Assembly (NCBI GenBank): GCA_013400155.1
Contig: VXBM01001066.1
Location: 192,481 to 256,480, forward strand
Direction of reading: 5' to 3'
DNA: 64,000 nt
From: Helopsaltes ochotensis
Taxonomy: Eukaryota > Chordata > Aves > Passeriformes > Locustellidae
In this document: positions 12,501 to 27,500 of the stretch, piece by piece
How the letters are laid out: every line of letters starts with the position of its first letter
Numbering within the stretch: position 1 is the first letter of the stretch
Notes under the pieces: model-generated
The model's database searches: none
What the model was told of the DNA's origin: nothing
What the model saw: the letters and a program-made list of their open reading frames with translations, nothing else
Position numbers and translations under genes: made by a program

Positions 12501-15500
12501 TTGGAAGTAGAGGATCTTTAAAGGTCCCTTCAGCCTAAACCATTCTGTGATTCTATTTAATAGCTCCAGTGATTCTCTGCTCTATAAACTGCATAATCCT
12601 TTTCCAAATTTATCCCTTTTCTCCCATCAGCATTCTCCAGCAATAAACAATGATTTCTGTTTATTTTCAACAGCTTGATAATTTAACTGTGTGTTTCCTT
12701 GATTTCATGGCTGGAAAAACACTGAGTAGTCCTTCCCTACCTGCCTTCTCCATGCTGCTCATTAAATTATGAATGCTAATTACATTTCACAAAGAGGAGG
12801 GAAAAGGTTCTGAACTCGAAGGGTGTGCAACAGGAACAAGGGAAGAATGCAAGTCCTGAATGGAAAGTTCTGTTCCTGTCAGCATTAGGAGGGGGCAAGA
12901 AGAGAGTGACTGGGATAAATAAAGCTGTTTTTCTGTATAATTCCCGTTTCAGCACCTCCCAGCACGCCTGCAGCAGAGGTTGAGGTGTGTGTGACCTTCC
13001 TGAGGTTCTCGGTTGTTCACTCCATGGCTCCCCTGGGGCGGCTCCTCGTGTACTACGTCAGGGAGAACGGAGAGGGGGTCACAGACAGCCTGCAGTTCAC
13101 TGTCAACTCCTCCTTTGAGAACCAGGTAGTGGAGAGGAAGGGCTGGTGTCTCGTTACTCTTTGGTTTTTGGGAGAATCACGGGATTTAACAGGATTTCCC
13201 TTCCCAGGTTGCCGTGGCGCTTTCGGCCAACGAGACCAGGCCTGGTGACGTTGTGAACATCAAGGTCAGAGCTGCCAAAGGGAGCTGTGTCTGCATTGCC
13301 ACGGTGGACAAGAGTGTCTACCTGCTCAAGACAGGCTTCCAGCTGACAGCCAGCCAGGTAGAGGGACCTTCAAGCGCTGCTGTCCTTTCCTCACTCCAGT
13401 GATCCTCCCCCACCTCGAGGAAGCAGCCAAGGACAGCAGCCTGTGTCCTTTCCCTGCAGGTGTTCCAGGAGCTTGCAGAGTATGATGTGTCTGATGCTTT
13501 TGGAGCTCCAAAGGAGGAAGGGCACTTCTGGTGGCCTGGCATGTCCTCACGCAGGCGCCGCAGATCTTCTGTCTTCCCCTGGCACTGGGACATCACCAAG
13601 GACGCTCGCTTCGCCTTTACAGTAGGAAGAGCCAGCCTCCCTTCTCCCTGCAGTGTCTCTTTTTGGGCTTTCCTGTCTGCAGGGGGATTTTCAGCTCTGT
13701 AAGACAGGGGTTCTCCCCACATCAGAGCTGTTGCTCCAGGGTGGGCTTAGAAAGACAGGTGTCTGCCAGGGAAAGCCAGAGCTTCCCTTGGAATGGAGAA
13801 TGCAAACACCCTCCATCCTAATTATTATGGTTTTGAAATCTCAGACAATTTTGAAATTATTATTGGTTTTGAATCTCAGGCAAAGATATGGGAATAGGAA
13901 TAACAGTTCTTTACTAGGAATATTAAAAACAAAAATGTAGAAGTACAAAAAAAGTAAACACTGACAGAGTCAGAATACAAGCTGACACCCTGTTGGTCAG
14001 GGTGTTGGGAGCAGTCCCATCAAGTCCTCCTGCAGTGACAGATGTGGTTCTGTTGGAGCAAAGATGATCCTTTACCTATAGGAGGGTGTAGTTTTCCTCT
14101 GAAGGCTTAGTGGTGGTGAGATGGGTCCTCTGGTCTTCCTCTGGGAATCCAGTGCACACAGGCTGTCCTGGTGTTCTGAATCTCAGGTTTTGTCCAGGTA
14201 GGAATGCTTGACTCCTCCCCCTGGGTGGAGCGTCTCCCAGTGGGATGATGGAATTTTATCAGCCATGCAGTGAGCCTCGATGGGCCATTAACAGCAGATA
14301 CACCCTGGAGGGAGGACGGGCATGGAAGAGATAAAGAACACTCCCCCACCTGCTTTAACAGCTGGCAATAGAATACATACTGCTGGTTAGTACTGCAACC
14401 CAAGGCAGTAGGATGAAAAGTCATTTTGGGGAACAAAGTACAATGTTCTAGCAAAGATATTGGAGAAACATGGTTTGATTTTGGCAAGTCTTGGGAGTGC
14501 CAGTTATCCTCCTGGGTGAAGGAATTCATGCTGATGCTCTGGAGAATCAGACGGGGACCAGAAGGTTCCTCCAGGCATGGGTGAGCTTGCAGATCTCTTC
14601 TGCAGCTGCTCCAACAGGGAAGGAAGGTGGAATGTGAATCTTTCCTTGTAGCCTTTTGGACTACTACTGTCCTTTGGAAATTGCTTCAGTTTTTTTCCTG
14701 CCCTGGTTCTCCCAGCTTCTGTTGCCATCTGCATAAGAGACCTTTAAATCCTTGATCAGGTTACTGCTTAAATGCTATATATTTATAGTTGGTGTGTTTC
14801 CATGGTTAAACCTGTCCAGGTTTGAAAAATATGATTTCCTTTGATCTGTGCTGTGCATTTGAATCAAGTTGCAAGCTGAACATTTCAAACAAGTTGGTTT
14901 TTTAAAATGTACTCATGCACTAATTCATTTCTTCATTGCTTTGCATACTGACAGTGCAGCCTTTTAAGCTGAAAACCAGTGATTTTTAGCTCTTAAGACA
15001 CGCTGCTATTTCCATGAGCTTTTTGCTTTGCTTTTGTTTAAAATGGGTGTTCCCTCATTTATTTGAGAAGTTCTGCTTGTTTGCCTCTTTCTTCCTTCCC
15101 ACAGTTGTACGGTGGAGCCATTCACCCTTTCAGGCTCTGCTCACATCCCTTCTTTGCTTCCCACACCACTGCAGGGTGTAATCTCTGTTCCCTGGGACAA
15201 GGAGATGCCACTTGAAAGGCTGAGCTGTAAATGTTTGGTATTCTTTACATCACCTTCTCCTACTTGCTCCTCTGAAATGCGGACTGGCCTGGAGGACCAG
15301 TGTCACAGCTCTGATCTTTGATGTTCTTTCCCTTTTTAATCCACATAACTGCTGATAATGATGATCCTTGCTTCCTACAGATCCCCCATCTCTTCATTCT
15401 CTGTCCTTCCTCTGATTTTAGCTAAATCATTTTATTATGTTGCCTTAAACCCCACAGGCTTTCACACATTCCCCCAGTGCCTCAATCTCTTAATTACAAA

Positions 15501-18500
15501 CTCTAAATCCTCACTTTTGCCCACTGCTGCTTCTCCCCCTGGGGTCTGAGGGAGTTTTTGCTCTGGTGCAGCTTTTTTTTTTGTCCTACTGAGAGCTGTA
15601 CAACCTCAAGAAAAGGTTCATTTTTTGGGGAGCTGGTGTGAATGCAGGGGCTGCACACCTGGTGTGCAAGAGGGGGGTGTGCAGAGAACAAAGCTCATTC
15701 TCCAGTGGTGCTGGGAGCTGCTGTCTCATGAATAAGAGCATTTAGGGGACAGAGCTGGCAGCTTCCTCAGGAGCTCTGTGCTTTCCCTGTGTGGACACTT
15801 CTCATTTGGCTTGGCATCCCTGGCAGGGCAGAACTGGTGATGCTTGATGAGAGAGCTGCCTGCTCCCTGCAGCAGAGCACACTGGAAACTTTTAGGAAGG
15901 GTAACAAAATTTTTTACACATTTTATTCTAGGGGAAAAATACATGTAATGATATCTTTTCCTGTCACTCTTGCCTAATAATGTTAGATACTGATTTAAAT
16001 GCATTTTCCAAGCAGACAAGAGCTTTCTCATAATACCTCTACCTATGCACCTTCACATATACAAAATCTTACAAAAATCCTCAAGATTCAATTGAGATTT
16101 CATGTTGAAATAGGATTGAGGGATTCTATTTTTTTAAAAAAGCACACATTTAATTCTTATTTTTTAATTCTTTTCATTTACTTATATTTTTTTTTCCTCA
16201 CTGGTTTTTGTTTTGTGGTGTTGATTTTTCATTGTCTAGGAAACTGGTTTGGTGGTGATGACTGACATAGTCAGCCTGAACCACAGGCAGAACGGAGGGA
16301 TGTACACAGATGAGGCTGTCCCAGCCTTCCAGCCACATACTGGCACCTTAGTGGCCACCATGCATTCCAAAATAGCACCAAGGTAACATCTGGGGTTTGA
16401 TATCTGTTGTCTGGGATGCTCCTGGCTGGTTTTCTTTTTCTCTATTCTCAGCTGTTTCCCACCTCCTTCCCCCCAGGTTTAGACAAGGCAGTGATGAGGG
16501 AACTCTTCCAACGGCTTGATGGATGTAAAACAATTTTAGCTGACATTGCTTTCTTAAATTTAATATAATTCTGGAAAAATGACATATGCAAAATGTCCTA
16601 AATTACCATTTTGAAGACTATTTCTTTGCAATTCGCCGTGAATTGCTTGGAATATTTGCAAGCTCCAGCTGTTTTTGCAGAGTCACTCATTGCTCATGAT
16701 TTGGACCATTCAGCTGATGGTCAAAATCAATAGAATGAGGGTGTGCAGGAAGGGGGGATGGGGATGGGCCTTCCCTCTGCATCCTGAACTTCCTGGAAGC
16801 CTCTCTTGGCAGAGGAATTTCTGGGGTTAGTTAAGAAATAGATAATGAAGCATAACAGGTGTAGAAAAGCTGATTTAAACTATTAAAGTATTAGAAATCA
16901 AGACAATTCAAAGAGAAGGGATGGAGAAGGATATAGAGCAGTGACTGGAGTAACTGCTGTTGGAAGCCACAGGTTGTATTTGGTCCCCTTGATTCCATTT
17001 GGTGAAAGAATTTGGATCACAAACCAATTTTATTTTAGATTACATTGTCTCTGCTTGTTTCAAAGGTTCTGACATGTACTGTTTTCTTAGATTTTTATTC
17101 CTGTCCGCAGAGTGTGTGTGCATGCACAGGGATTGTTTCAAAAGTGTAATTTGTGTTAGGAGTGATCACTCATTCACTCCTTAATGAGCCTGCACCAGCC
17201 AGAGTTTTGGTCATGTGAGCCAGAGTCAGGTGATAACTCTGATTTATCAGGGACTGCTGAAAATATCTGATTAAAAGAATCAGTTTGCAAGGATTTATTT
17301 CTTGTTCTAGCAGAGCAGAGAAGAGGAAAAGGACCTTCTTCCCTGAGACATGGATTTGGCACTGCCTCAATGTCAGGTATTGACATTAATTATATCCAGA
17401 TGGTTGTGCTCTCTTCAGCTACAGAAAACAAAGCTCTTGAAAATCTAATGAGTTACACTGGCATTTTCTGATTTTTAAAATGTTTTTTTTTAAATTATTT
17501 TTCCCCCTCTTGTTGTTGCTTTTCTTCATTACCACTTCAATCTTTGCAGCATTTCCTCTGGTCCTGAGCTGTGTTCCCTTTTTTCCAGCTGAACCTGTCA
17601 ATTGTGTCTATACTGATTCTCTATTGACTGCTTTTCAAATTTCACAGAGCTCTTCTTTCTCTGTCATCTCCTGCAAGATCATCTTCTCCAGACCTCAGTC
17701 TGCTGCCTCATAAATCCTGGTTTCCTCTGGGTACAGTTGGAACTAAAAAAAAATTACTAAAGAGATAACTAATCCCTCCCACAACAGCACATCTAGGATA
17801 ATTTGAAGCAATTATTACAAGGCTTCTCCAGGTTTACCAGTAAAGTTCATTCTCAATAAATAATTGTAAATTAAATTTGACGGGAACTTGGAGCAAGTGT
17901 ATTCAAATCTGTTCAATTGAGCATGAAATATGCTTTGTAGAAATACACAAAGAATTCCAGAAGTGCCCGTTTGGGCCTCAGCAAGCTGGGGCAGTTAATT
18001 ATAAGTGGGAGAGTGTGGAATAAAAAGTTGCAGATTGCATTTTCTCCACTTCATTTCATTAGAAACAACTGAGTTGGAGCATTCCTTAATTTCCAGTCTC
18101 TTGAACAGAAAATTATTTTTTTTCTTCTACCATTTGTAATTATAATAGACAATCCTTAAAAAAAAAAAAGAAGAAAGGAGAAAGGAAAAAGGAGAAAGGA
18201 AAAAAGGAAAAAAGGAGAGAAGGAAGAAAGGAGGAGAAAGGAGAAAGAAAAAAGAAGAAAGAAAAAAGGAGAAAGGAGAAAGAAGAAAGGAGAAAAGAGA
18301 AAGGAGAAAAAAGAAACAAAAGCCCAATGTCAACTTCCCAAACCAATTCTAAAAATTCCTGGAGCCTGGCTGGAGGGTCTAATGGCTGGAAATGAGTGTG
18401 TACTTTGGCCCCGTGCCCAGAAGAGTAAGTGCCCTCATGTGTGAAAATAATGTTAATGCTGGTTATGGGCTGAAATCCCAGTGGAAAGAACATCAGCTGC

Positions 18501-21500
18501 AACAAATTGTCCGGTTAAACAGGCTGGAATCTTGCCAGCCCTGGAGCCAGGACACCCTTGTGCCTGGTCCTCAGGGCTGAGCATCACTGCAGGAATCAGC
18601 TGCAAAACTCCAGCCGGGGCGAGCACCTAAGTGTAACTGAACCAGTCTGCTTAAAAGGAGTTAAAATAACTTCAGCCTTTGAGTAGGTTTAGATATGGAT
18701 ATTGGGAAGAAATCTTTATCTGAGGAGGATGAAACCCTGGCACAGGGTGCCCAGAGCAGCTCTGGCTACCCCTGGATCCCTGGCAGTGCCCAAGGCCAGG
18801 CTGGATTTGGGGCTTGGAGCAACCTGGGACAGTGGAAGGTGTCCCTGCCATGGCAGAGGTGGCACTGGATGGGCTTTAGGGTCCCTTCTAACCCAAACCA
18901 TTCCATGTTTCTATGATACCCAGTGCATTTCCCAAGGCTTTTCCCTCTGGAGTTTGAGCTGGGGGAACCACATTCACCAGCTCAGTGCTTAGAGTCTGAC
19001 TGAACTTACAAAAAGCTCAGTGATCTCCACTTTTTATTGCTTTAATCCTTTCCCTTTGTAATACAAACACAGAGATGAGGCCCTGATGAGCTGCCCGGCC
19101 CCTGACAGGAACAACAGCTTCAGGCTCACTGAGAATTCACTTAGAGGAGCAAAGCAAAGGTGCTTCACTGGTGCCCCAAAAGTGAATAAACTTTATCTGG
19201 ACAGCAGTGGGAGTGCAGCCCTCGGGGGTGTTCTGGGCACCTCTGCAGATGAGGACAGTGTGTCCTGCTGGACACTTGCAGAGCTCCTCCTGAAGACCTA
19301 TTCTCATTTTCCATGTCCCCAAAAGCCTACAGCATGTGTGTCAAGCTCTGGGGAATACATAAGAACTTGAGAAAAAACAACCTTAGGGTGTACTCACAAC
19401 TGCACCAATCATCCTGCCAGCTGAGCCATGAAATAGCTTTTGTTCTTGTCTTGGAGGAAATGTTTTCTGTGCCAGGCAGGGCCAAAGCTGCTTTGCAGGA
19501 GGGAAATAGCAAAGTCTGAAGAACAAAACAGAATTTCTCTTATTATAAAGCATGGAAGAGGATACCAGGTTCATGATATCCCATTGTGCTGTGCACAGGA
19601 AAGCTAAATACTCAGAGGTTGGATTTTTAATAATTAATTTCCATCCTCATTGAAAGAAAATGATAGGTTTGGAAATTTTCTAAGTCAGTCATTCCAAAAC
19701 TGAGCAAACCAAAATTTGGGTTTCTGAATCACGAGAAGCAGTTGCTGAACTGGATGTTTAGAAAGTTTCTTATTTGTTCTTGTGTTCGAGTCTGCAGTGT
19801 GGCAATGGACACACAGACAATGAGTTCCAACAAAAACACTTTTATTTCACTAGCTATCACATCAATTATTGTTGATTTTATCCAGGACTTTGGTCTGGGA
19901 TTATTTCTTGTCTTCCTTTTTAGATTTTGGGGTTTGTTTCAGAGTTTTGTTTAAATTTTTTTTACTTAGTGCAGACATTTGCCTCTAAGAAAACTGACTT
20001 GGAAAAGAGGCTGCAAATGAAGTTTTTAATTCTGGAAGGATTTGTATTTTGCCGAAATAACTGTTTGCTTTTCTGCTGCTTATAAACATTGGCAGGTCCC
20101 AAAACTGATAGAAAATGTGGTAAATATATATGGTAAAAAATTATATATATATATACACACAAATATAATATATATATAAATATACAAATATAATATATAT
20201 AAATATATCGGGTAAAAATACAGCCTTTTGTAAAGTTCAAAGCAGAAGATGCTATCTAATAAATCTGGACCTGGAGGGAATTCCCCGGGATGTTTGGGGA
20301 CTTCATTAAAAATCATTTAATGAACGTGCTCAAGCCACGTTTTTCTGTGTTCCCTTGGCAGTAACAGCTCAGGGGAAGCCCAGCTGCAGGTGGAGGTGCC
20401 CGACTCCATCACCACGTGGATCACGGAGGCCGTGGCCGTGTCTGAGGAGCAGGGGCTGGGCATTGCCAGCCAGACGCAGCTGAAGACCTTCAAACCTTTC
20501 TTCATCGACTTCACGCTGCCCTACCACGTCATCCGGGGCGAGCAGACCAAGATCCCCCTCACTGTCTACAATTACCTGGCCGTGTGTGCAGAGGTAAACG
20601 GTGCTTTTTGATCCTCTTTTCCTGTCAGAGCCGGGATTAAACGCTCGAGGGACGATGTTTGGTGTTCACACTCGGATGTTTGTTAATTCTTATCTATATT
20701 GCAATCTCACAGACCGTGACTTCCAGCTAACAAAGTAAAAAATGGCCCCTGTCTCTTTCCCTACAAGGTCTTTTAAGGATAAACTTCTGGAATGACACCT
20801 AAATTATTTTTACTTTTAACCCAATAACCAACCATCCATGGCCCACAATGCAGACTTTTCTATCCAATTACAAAACACCTCTCAGACCCATGAGGAAGAA
20901 GGTGAAAAAGAAGGATTGGCCTCTGCCCTAAAACCTCCATCTTGCTCTATATATATATTACTATATTCTAAACCCTTAAACTCTAAGTTTTCCACCCTGT
21001 GATATCCCACAATTCTATTCAAACTCCACAATCCTATGCTATCACTCAATTTTGGGAGTTTGTTCCACAGCCTCAGGTCAATGCAGTGTTTGCTTGGGGG
21101 TCAGTGCCTGTCAGCACAGAAAGCCTGAAATTCCCAGTGCCCAGGGTTCCAACAGGTAACAGCTCAGTCCTCACTCCTGACTCACTTCTGGGTTATCACC
21201 ATGGCTGGTGAGTGATCTGCCAGGCACAGTAGATAAGGTGTCAGGCTAGCAGAGAGGTAAGCTCAGCAGAAATGCTTTGAAAAGGTAAATATTTTTTTTT
21301 CAACTCAAATAAATGTTATCTATTTATTTTTAGTCTGAAACATATGTAGTAGGCTGAGGTGTCTTGTAGCACCTCAGAAAAGCAAATTATGAGAAAGGCA
21401 GGGAAGGCAATTTGGAATCTCGTGCTGAAAAGAAGAATTTCCTTCATAATCAAAAAGCTACCAAAAATAGTTCATTTTGAAGGGTTTTTTTTTCCCCAAG

Positions 21501-24500
21501 AAATTCCATCTCCCTTGATGTTTTCTTCTCACACTCCCCCATCTGCCCAGCTTCAATAGCATCTCCCAGAAATACTTGTAGGATTGCTGAGCTGGAAGTA
21601 CTGCTCTCAGTCAAATCCATGGCTAGAAACTTTGAAGAATGAATAATCTGCATTCTGTGACTTTTATGAAGAATTCTGGGGGTTTCACATCGTTCACACA
21701 GATCACCTTGGCTTTGCCGCTGATATTTCCAGTCAATGACATTTCCAAAACTTTCACAGGTCCACGTGAAGATTTCGGTCCCAAAAGGCATCAAGTTTGT
21801 TGGGCACCCTGGGAAGCACCACCTGACCAGGAGGAAGTGTGTGGCCCCTGGGGAAGCCAAGCCCACCTCCATCGTTCTGTCCTTCAGTGAGCTGGGCCTG
21901 AGCAACATCACCGGTACTCAGAACTCAAACACAGCTCCTTGGTATCTTTTGAAGGGGGTTTGGAAAGTGTTTCTTCTTATTCCTCTCTCAGGAGAAAATT
22001 CTTATCTCCCTTTTGTCCCGGTTTGTTCGTTCCACTTGCTGCCAGCTTGGCTTTTCGACCTCGTTTGTTGTAGGAGCAAATTCCCTGCCTGTGATGCACA
22101 GAATGTACAAACAAATATCAGGACATTCTCAGGTCATCTGTTGTGATGGTATTTGCTCATGCAAGTTTAGGCCCGTTACATTTCCCTGAAGAGATCAGTG
22201 GAAATCTTTAAATAAGAGAATAACAACAAATTCTGTGCAATAATCCCAGTAAAAACTCTGCAACACCCAAAACTAGGAAAGAGTTTCTTTGTTGCTACAT
22301 GATTGTTCAAATATTGCCTAGTTTTAGATTTTTTTCAAATTTGGATAAAGGGAATATGAGAGAGGTAATTACAGCACCCGATGTCCTCTTAATTAGTTGC
22401 TTCTAATTAGTTTGGATCTCTTTAACTTCTAGAGATCTTCCTGTCTTAAAATCTCTGCTGCTTTTCCCTTCTGTTTCTCAGCAAAAGCTTTTGCATATGG
22501 TGGGACCAACTGCTGTCAGGAGGGGATGCAGACCCTGAAGAATGGCAAACACTCAGAGGACTCTTACCTGGACAAAAGGACCCCTGTGGGGGTGGATTAT
22601 GTTCGCAGCAGTGTCATTATTGAGGTGAGAAAACACGAGTTTATGATAATTCAGGGGGAAAAAATGCTTGGGCAAATTGTGAGATCAAACGTGAATAGGT
22701 TTATAAAGATCCTCAAGGTGATTTTTGGTGTGTTAGGGAGACTGGAAATAATCAGCTCTGGTGGGATTTGTCCAGAGAGAGCCCATAGGAGCTCCTCTGG
22801 TGAATCTTCAACACTGTTCAGGAGAAAAAGCAATGGAAATTTTATGGAATAAGCTTGCCCTGTACATCTAAGAAATATAATAAAATGGAAGGTTCTCTGG
22901 CAGTAGTTAGCACTGCTCTAGCTAACAGAACACAGTGCCATCACTTTTCTATAAAGGATATAAACCAATGCACAGCAGCAAAAATGATTTCTGTATTTTC
23001 CAAGTAAAACTGGAATCTGTTCCTGCTCATCCAAACCCTGTGGTTTATGCGTGGATTTCTGTCTTTCTATAGCCAGAGGGACTGTCCAGAGAATACACCT
23101 ACAGTGTGTTCTTCTGCCCGAATGGTAAGTTCATGATCTGAATGAGATATTCAGTTTGTTTGAATCAGTTTTAAAAAGAAGCATTTGGCTTCATCTCATT
23201 AAAAAAAAAAAAAATTAAAAAAAAAATCTTTGCTTCCATTCCTCTGTGATTGATGAGTTATGGTGTGTAGGAAGAACTTGTAAATAAAGAGTCTTTCTTA
23301 CCTGGCTGGCTAATTATGAATTTGCTCTAACTGCCCAAGTGATTTCTGGAAATGGCCATTAAATTCCTTTACTTTATGGAACAGTTTAAGTATTCAGCAC
23401 TGTGGACAGTAACTGGGACTGTACTTTATTTTCAGATGTGTTTTAAGATTCAGTTCTGGAATCAGTCTGTCCTTTCTGCCAGAGATTTGGATAGCTCAGG
23501 GTTGGCTCCAGTAGCTAAACAGAGATGCTTTTGACCACTAGATTAGAACTGAAAAATCACTTGCTGAGTTCATAAGAAATTCAGCTGAACAGTTTGAAGG
23601 ATTTTCTGCCTTGAAGGGGGTAAAACTAAAAGATAAGAAGAAAACCCAAGAGTATTTTAATAAAATAAAATATTTAAAAGAAGCTAGGGAAAAAAAATGT
23701 ACTTAGGAAAGGTCTATTTGAATTTCAGTTATCAGCCAGGGCTTATTTTTGATGTCTGTAAGACGAGCTCTAATTCTCACGACGTTCCCTTGTTTTTCTG
23801 ACTAGAGAAAATACACATTTCCACACCTAACAAATACGAGTACCAGTACATGCAGAAACCAGCCCAGATGAGCCACTTTGACATTGCTGTGAAGGCCCAC
23901 AATGATGCTCACCTGGCCCTGTCCTCTGGCCCCCACGACATGGCAGAGATGACAGAGATCGTCATCGGGGGACAGCAAAACACCAAAACCTGGATCTCCA
24001 GCAGCAAAATGGGAGAGCCAGTGGCCAGCAGGGACACGCCTGGCATCCTCTCCTGGGATGAGTTCCGCAGCTTCTGGATCAGCTGGAAAAATGGAGTTAT
24101 CCAGGTACTGGAGTCTTCTGTGTAATGGTCTGGAGGTCTCCTTTTAAACAGAGTTTGAGCGCACACGGCGCGGTTTTTCCTTGGTGTAGAAGGTGGGAGC
24201 TTCATTCCTGGTGCCTTTTCCCTCTGAAGCCCTGCTCAGGCTGTTGTGATCAGAACAAATCTGCTTTTGCCACTGTTAGGTTCTCAGTCCTCAGCGGTTT
24301 TGGTGATGAAAGCCTTGAGGGCCAAGCCTGTGGAATTCTCCTTGAGCTTCCTTGGATTGCTTTGTGGGTGGGAAGGAGGGAGGTATTGCTGCATCTGCAG
24401 GGCACATCTGAGCTGGGAGGTGTCCCAGCACACGGGGCACAGTGACTCCACGTGTGTGGGCTCTTGGAACTCCGTGTTTGGGGGAAATCCAGGCCCAGAA

Positions 24501-27500
24501 AATTCTCAAAAACCTTGAGCCTGCAGGCTCAAACGTAGCAATGAATACAGGGTTCGACTTGAGACTTTGGAAAAGGCTTCCTGATTTAGAGACCGTAAGC
24601 AAGAACGTGGGTTTGTGGTGTAGATAGAAACATATTAAGCTAGGTAGTGAAGAGTTTTAAGGTTTTAAAGTTTGGATATTGAAGTAGCTACAGAAATAGT
24701 AAAAAGTTTTAAGGTAGCAAGCAGGTTTGTGTGTCATTAGATGATTGGTTAAGCAGGTCCACACTGCTGGCAAGATGTGTGATACAATTTAATTAGGGAT
24801 TGGTGTGAAAGCAGAAACAATCTTGTGGCAGTATTTTATTGGCTAATAATAAACCTTTAAAACACCTTGTAACCAGTGCTCTTGTGACCACTGACTACTG
24901 ACCACCGACTTCTGTGTGGTGAAGACATTCTCACTCCTTCATGAGACTGTAGAAGATAAAAGCAATAAATCATGCTTTAAAGAGTATCTTTAAAATGGTG
25001 GTCCCATCTCTCTCAATCTCCTGATACTGGTGGTGTCTTGTCCCTTTCAGGTTGGCCACGGTACTCGGGTGCTAAACGAATCTATTATTGTGGAGTGGAC
25101 AGTCCCCAAACAGCTTGAGGTGAAGTACATTGGCTTTTCCACAGGCTGGGGGTCAATGGGAGAGTTTAAAATTTGGAGAAAAGAAGAGACTGATGAAAAT
25201 CACAATGAAGCATTTACTCTTGGAGTTCCCCACAACATAATTCCAGGATCAGAAAGAGCTACGGCTTCAATAATAGGTATCAATTATCAGGAGGTATCAC
25301 TTAGGTACCCGTTATCAAATGTGAACAGATGCTCCAGCTGTTACTTCTGACCAGTACTTGAGTAATGCACACCAGATAAGATAGTCACAGGCACTTAAAA
25401 AGGTTTATTACTGCTTAATTCTGGGGCAGATAATTCCTTGGGGTGTCTTTGTCACTTGTTTGAAGCCTGTTTGGCTTCAAATTTGATGCCACGTGAGGGG
25501 CTTGGCAGGGGCACTGTCTGTTACAGTTCATGGTATTCATTTCGTTGTCATCCTCATCACAAATTGTGCCGTGTTCTAAACTGGTCTAAACTGGGAAGTC
25601 ATGGATAATCAAAGGCTGAAATGCAGAATTTCTTTAATCCAGCAAGAGATTGAAGGGCTAAGACTTAACAGCTGAAGGACTTCCCACTTACATCACAGTT
25701 TATTTCAGCTGACTCCGGGGCAGCCAGGAGATATTAGTGCAGTGAGGTGGGGGTTAATCACAGAACACCAAAAGGGAACCGAAATTGCCTGATCCTGAAC
25801 ATTTCCCCTCTTTCTCAAACAGGTGATGTGATGGGTCCTACCCTGAACAACCTGGACAACCTGCTGAGGTTGCCCTTTGGCTGTGGGGAGCAGAACATGA
25901 TCCATTTTGCTCCCAATGTCTTTGTCCTGAAATACCTGCAGAAAACCAAGCAGCTCAGCCACGAGGTGGAGGTCGAAGCTACCGATTACCTTGTTCAAGG
26001 TAACTCATTGCAATTGAATGTACAGATGGAGAAAAGGCTTTGAATTAATTGTTTAATTTTACATGTCCCTTTTTCTAATCAAGAATAGCCCAAGTGATGA
26101 GGATTCATCATTTCTTGCAGGGTAATATCACGGCCTGGCAGATTTTGATGGCAGTAGGTTTTCCCTTGGTGTGGAACTTGTGTTTCCCTTCAGCAACTCC
26201 TAGTTCAATTGATTATTGATTTCTCTTTATCTTTTTTTTTTCCTTAGCTGACTTCTGTGTTTAAACATTTTAGAAAATGAAGGAAAATGAAATTTAGTAA
26301 AAATCTGTATATTTAGGGGCTTTTGCCTTATTCATAAATTCAAGCCTTAAGTCACTAGAGTTATGGCTCTTTTCTGGATTTTTTAAAATGGTATTTTCTT
26401 AGTAACAGTATATCAAAAATCAAAATTTAGTATCCAAAGTAGTTAAAAGCCTTCATTACATGGCTCTAGGTTATCTGTCCTTTCAGTATCCTGTCCTACT
26501 TTACTAAGCAGCTCAAAACAACTTTTTTTTCTTGTTTGTTTTTCTTTTCCCCCACTGTTTTTCTCAGCATTTGTTTTGGGGAGAGCCACGTGCGAAATAG
26601 TTTTATAACTAAGTGAAATTCTCAGGACAAATATGAATTCAGAGATCATTAAAACCCAGAGTGACCCAAGGGGACAAAGCTCTCTTGTGTATGAGTCAGA
26701 CAATAGTCATGTCATGAAATCAGAGGTGACAGGGTTAGGTGGTTCTCCTCTGAAAATATAAATATCAAATGTAATATGTGAGATATTTCTTGTGCTCAGC
26801 AGCAAAAGCCCAGTGCTGCTTCCTCTGCCTGGTTCCAGTCACTTCACTTGTAATTTTCTGTGCTTGCTGGGAGCAGTGAGGCAAAGGGAATTTGTTAATG
26901 GCCCGAGTCAGTGTTTCCTTTGCAACATCATTTGCTTTTGCTTCTTTTTATGAATCTGCAAACCTTCCAGGTTTTTGGCTCCGAACTCTGTTTGCTAATT
27001 AACCCTTACAGAAGAAACCCCCGAGAGTTTTAAACCCTTCTGTGTTTACTGGAGCCCTGCCAAGTATAAGGTTTAGATGGGAAATGCTCACTCTAGAAAG
27101 CTTTTGTGATTTACCAAGCCAGAAAACTTCTTCATCCCTTAATCATCCATCATGGAAAATGCTGATACCCAACAATTTCTGTGTATTCCCTCTTCTAAAG
27201 AAGTAGCTTGGGCTAAACCAGTCAGTATTTTTCTACTTTCCCACAAAAAAAAAAAAAACAAAAAAACAAACAAAAAAAAAAAACAAAAAAAACCAAAAAA
27301 ACAAACAGGTGAAGAGGGGAAAATTGGAGAGAGGAACCTCTCCAGTGAGCCCCAGCATCCAGAGGAGTGTTTAGAAAAGAGGAGGGTTCAGAAGAGCAAG
27401 CAAGAAATAAAGTCCGTGCCACTCCCAACCAACAAGCAGAGAAGAATAACAGCAAGAGCAATGAAGTGTAATTCAGCTCAAAATCACAGAATCACAGAAT

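Noticed and set aside
18127..18505. Phe/Ser/Leu-rich minus-strand frames resembling membrane proteins.
   Set aside because: They are translations of the polypurine tract.
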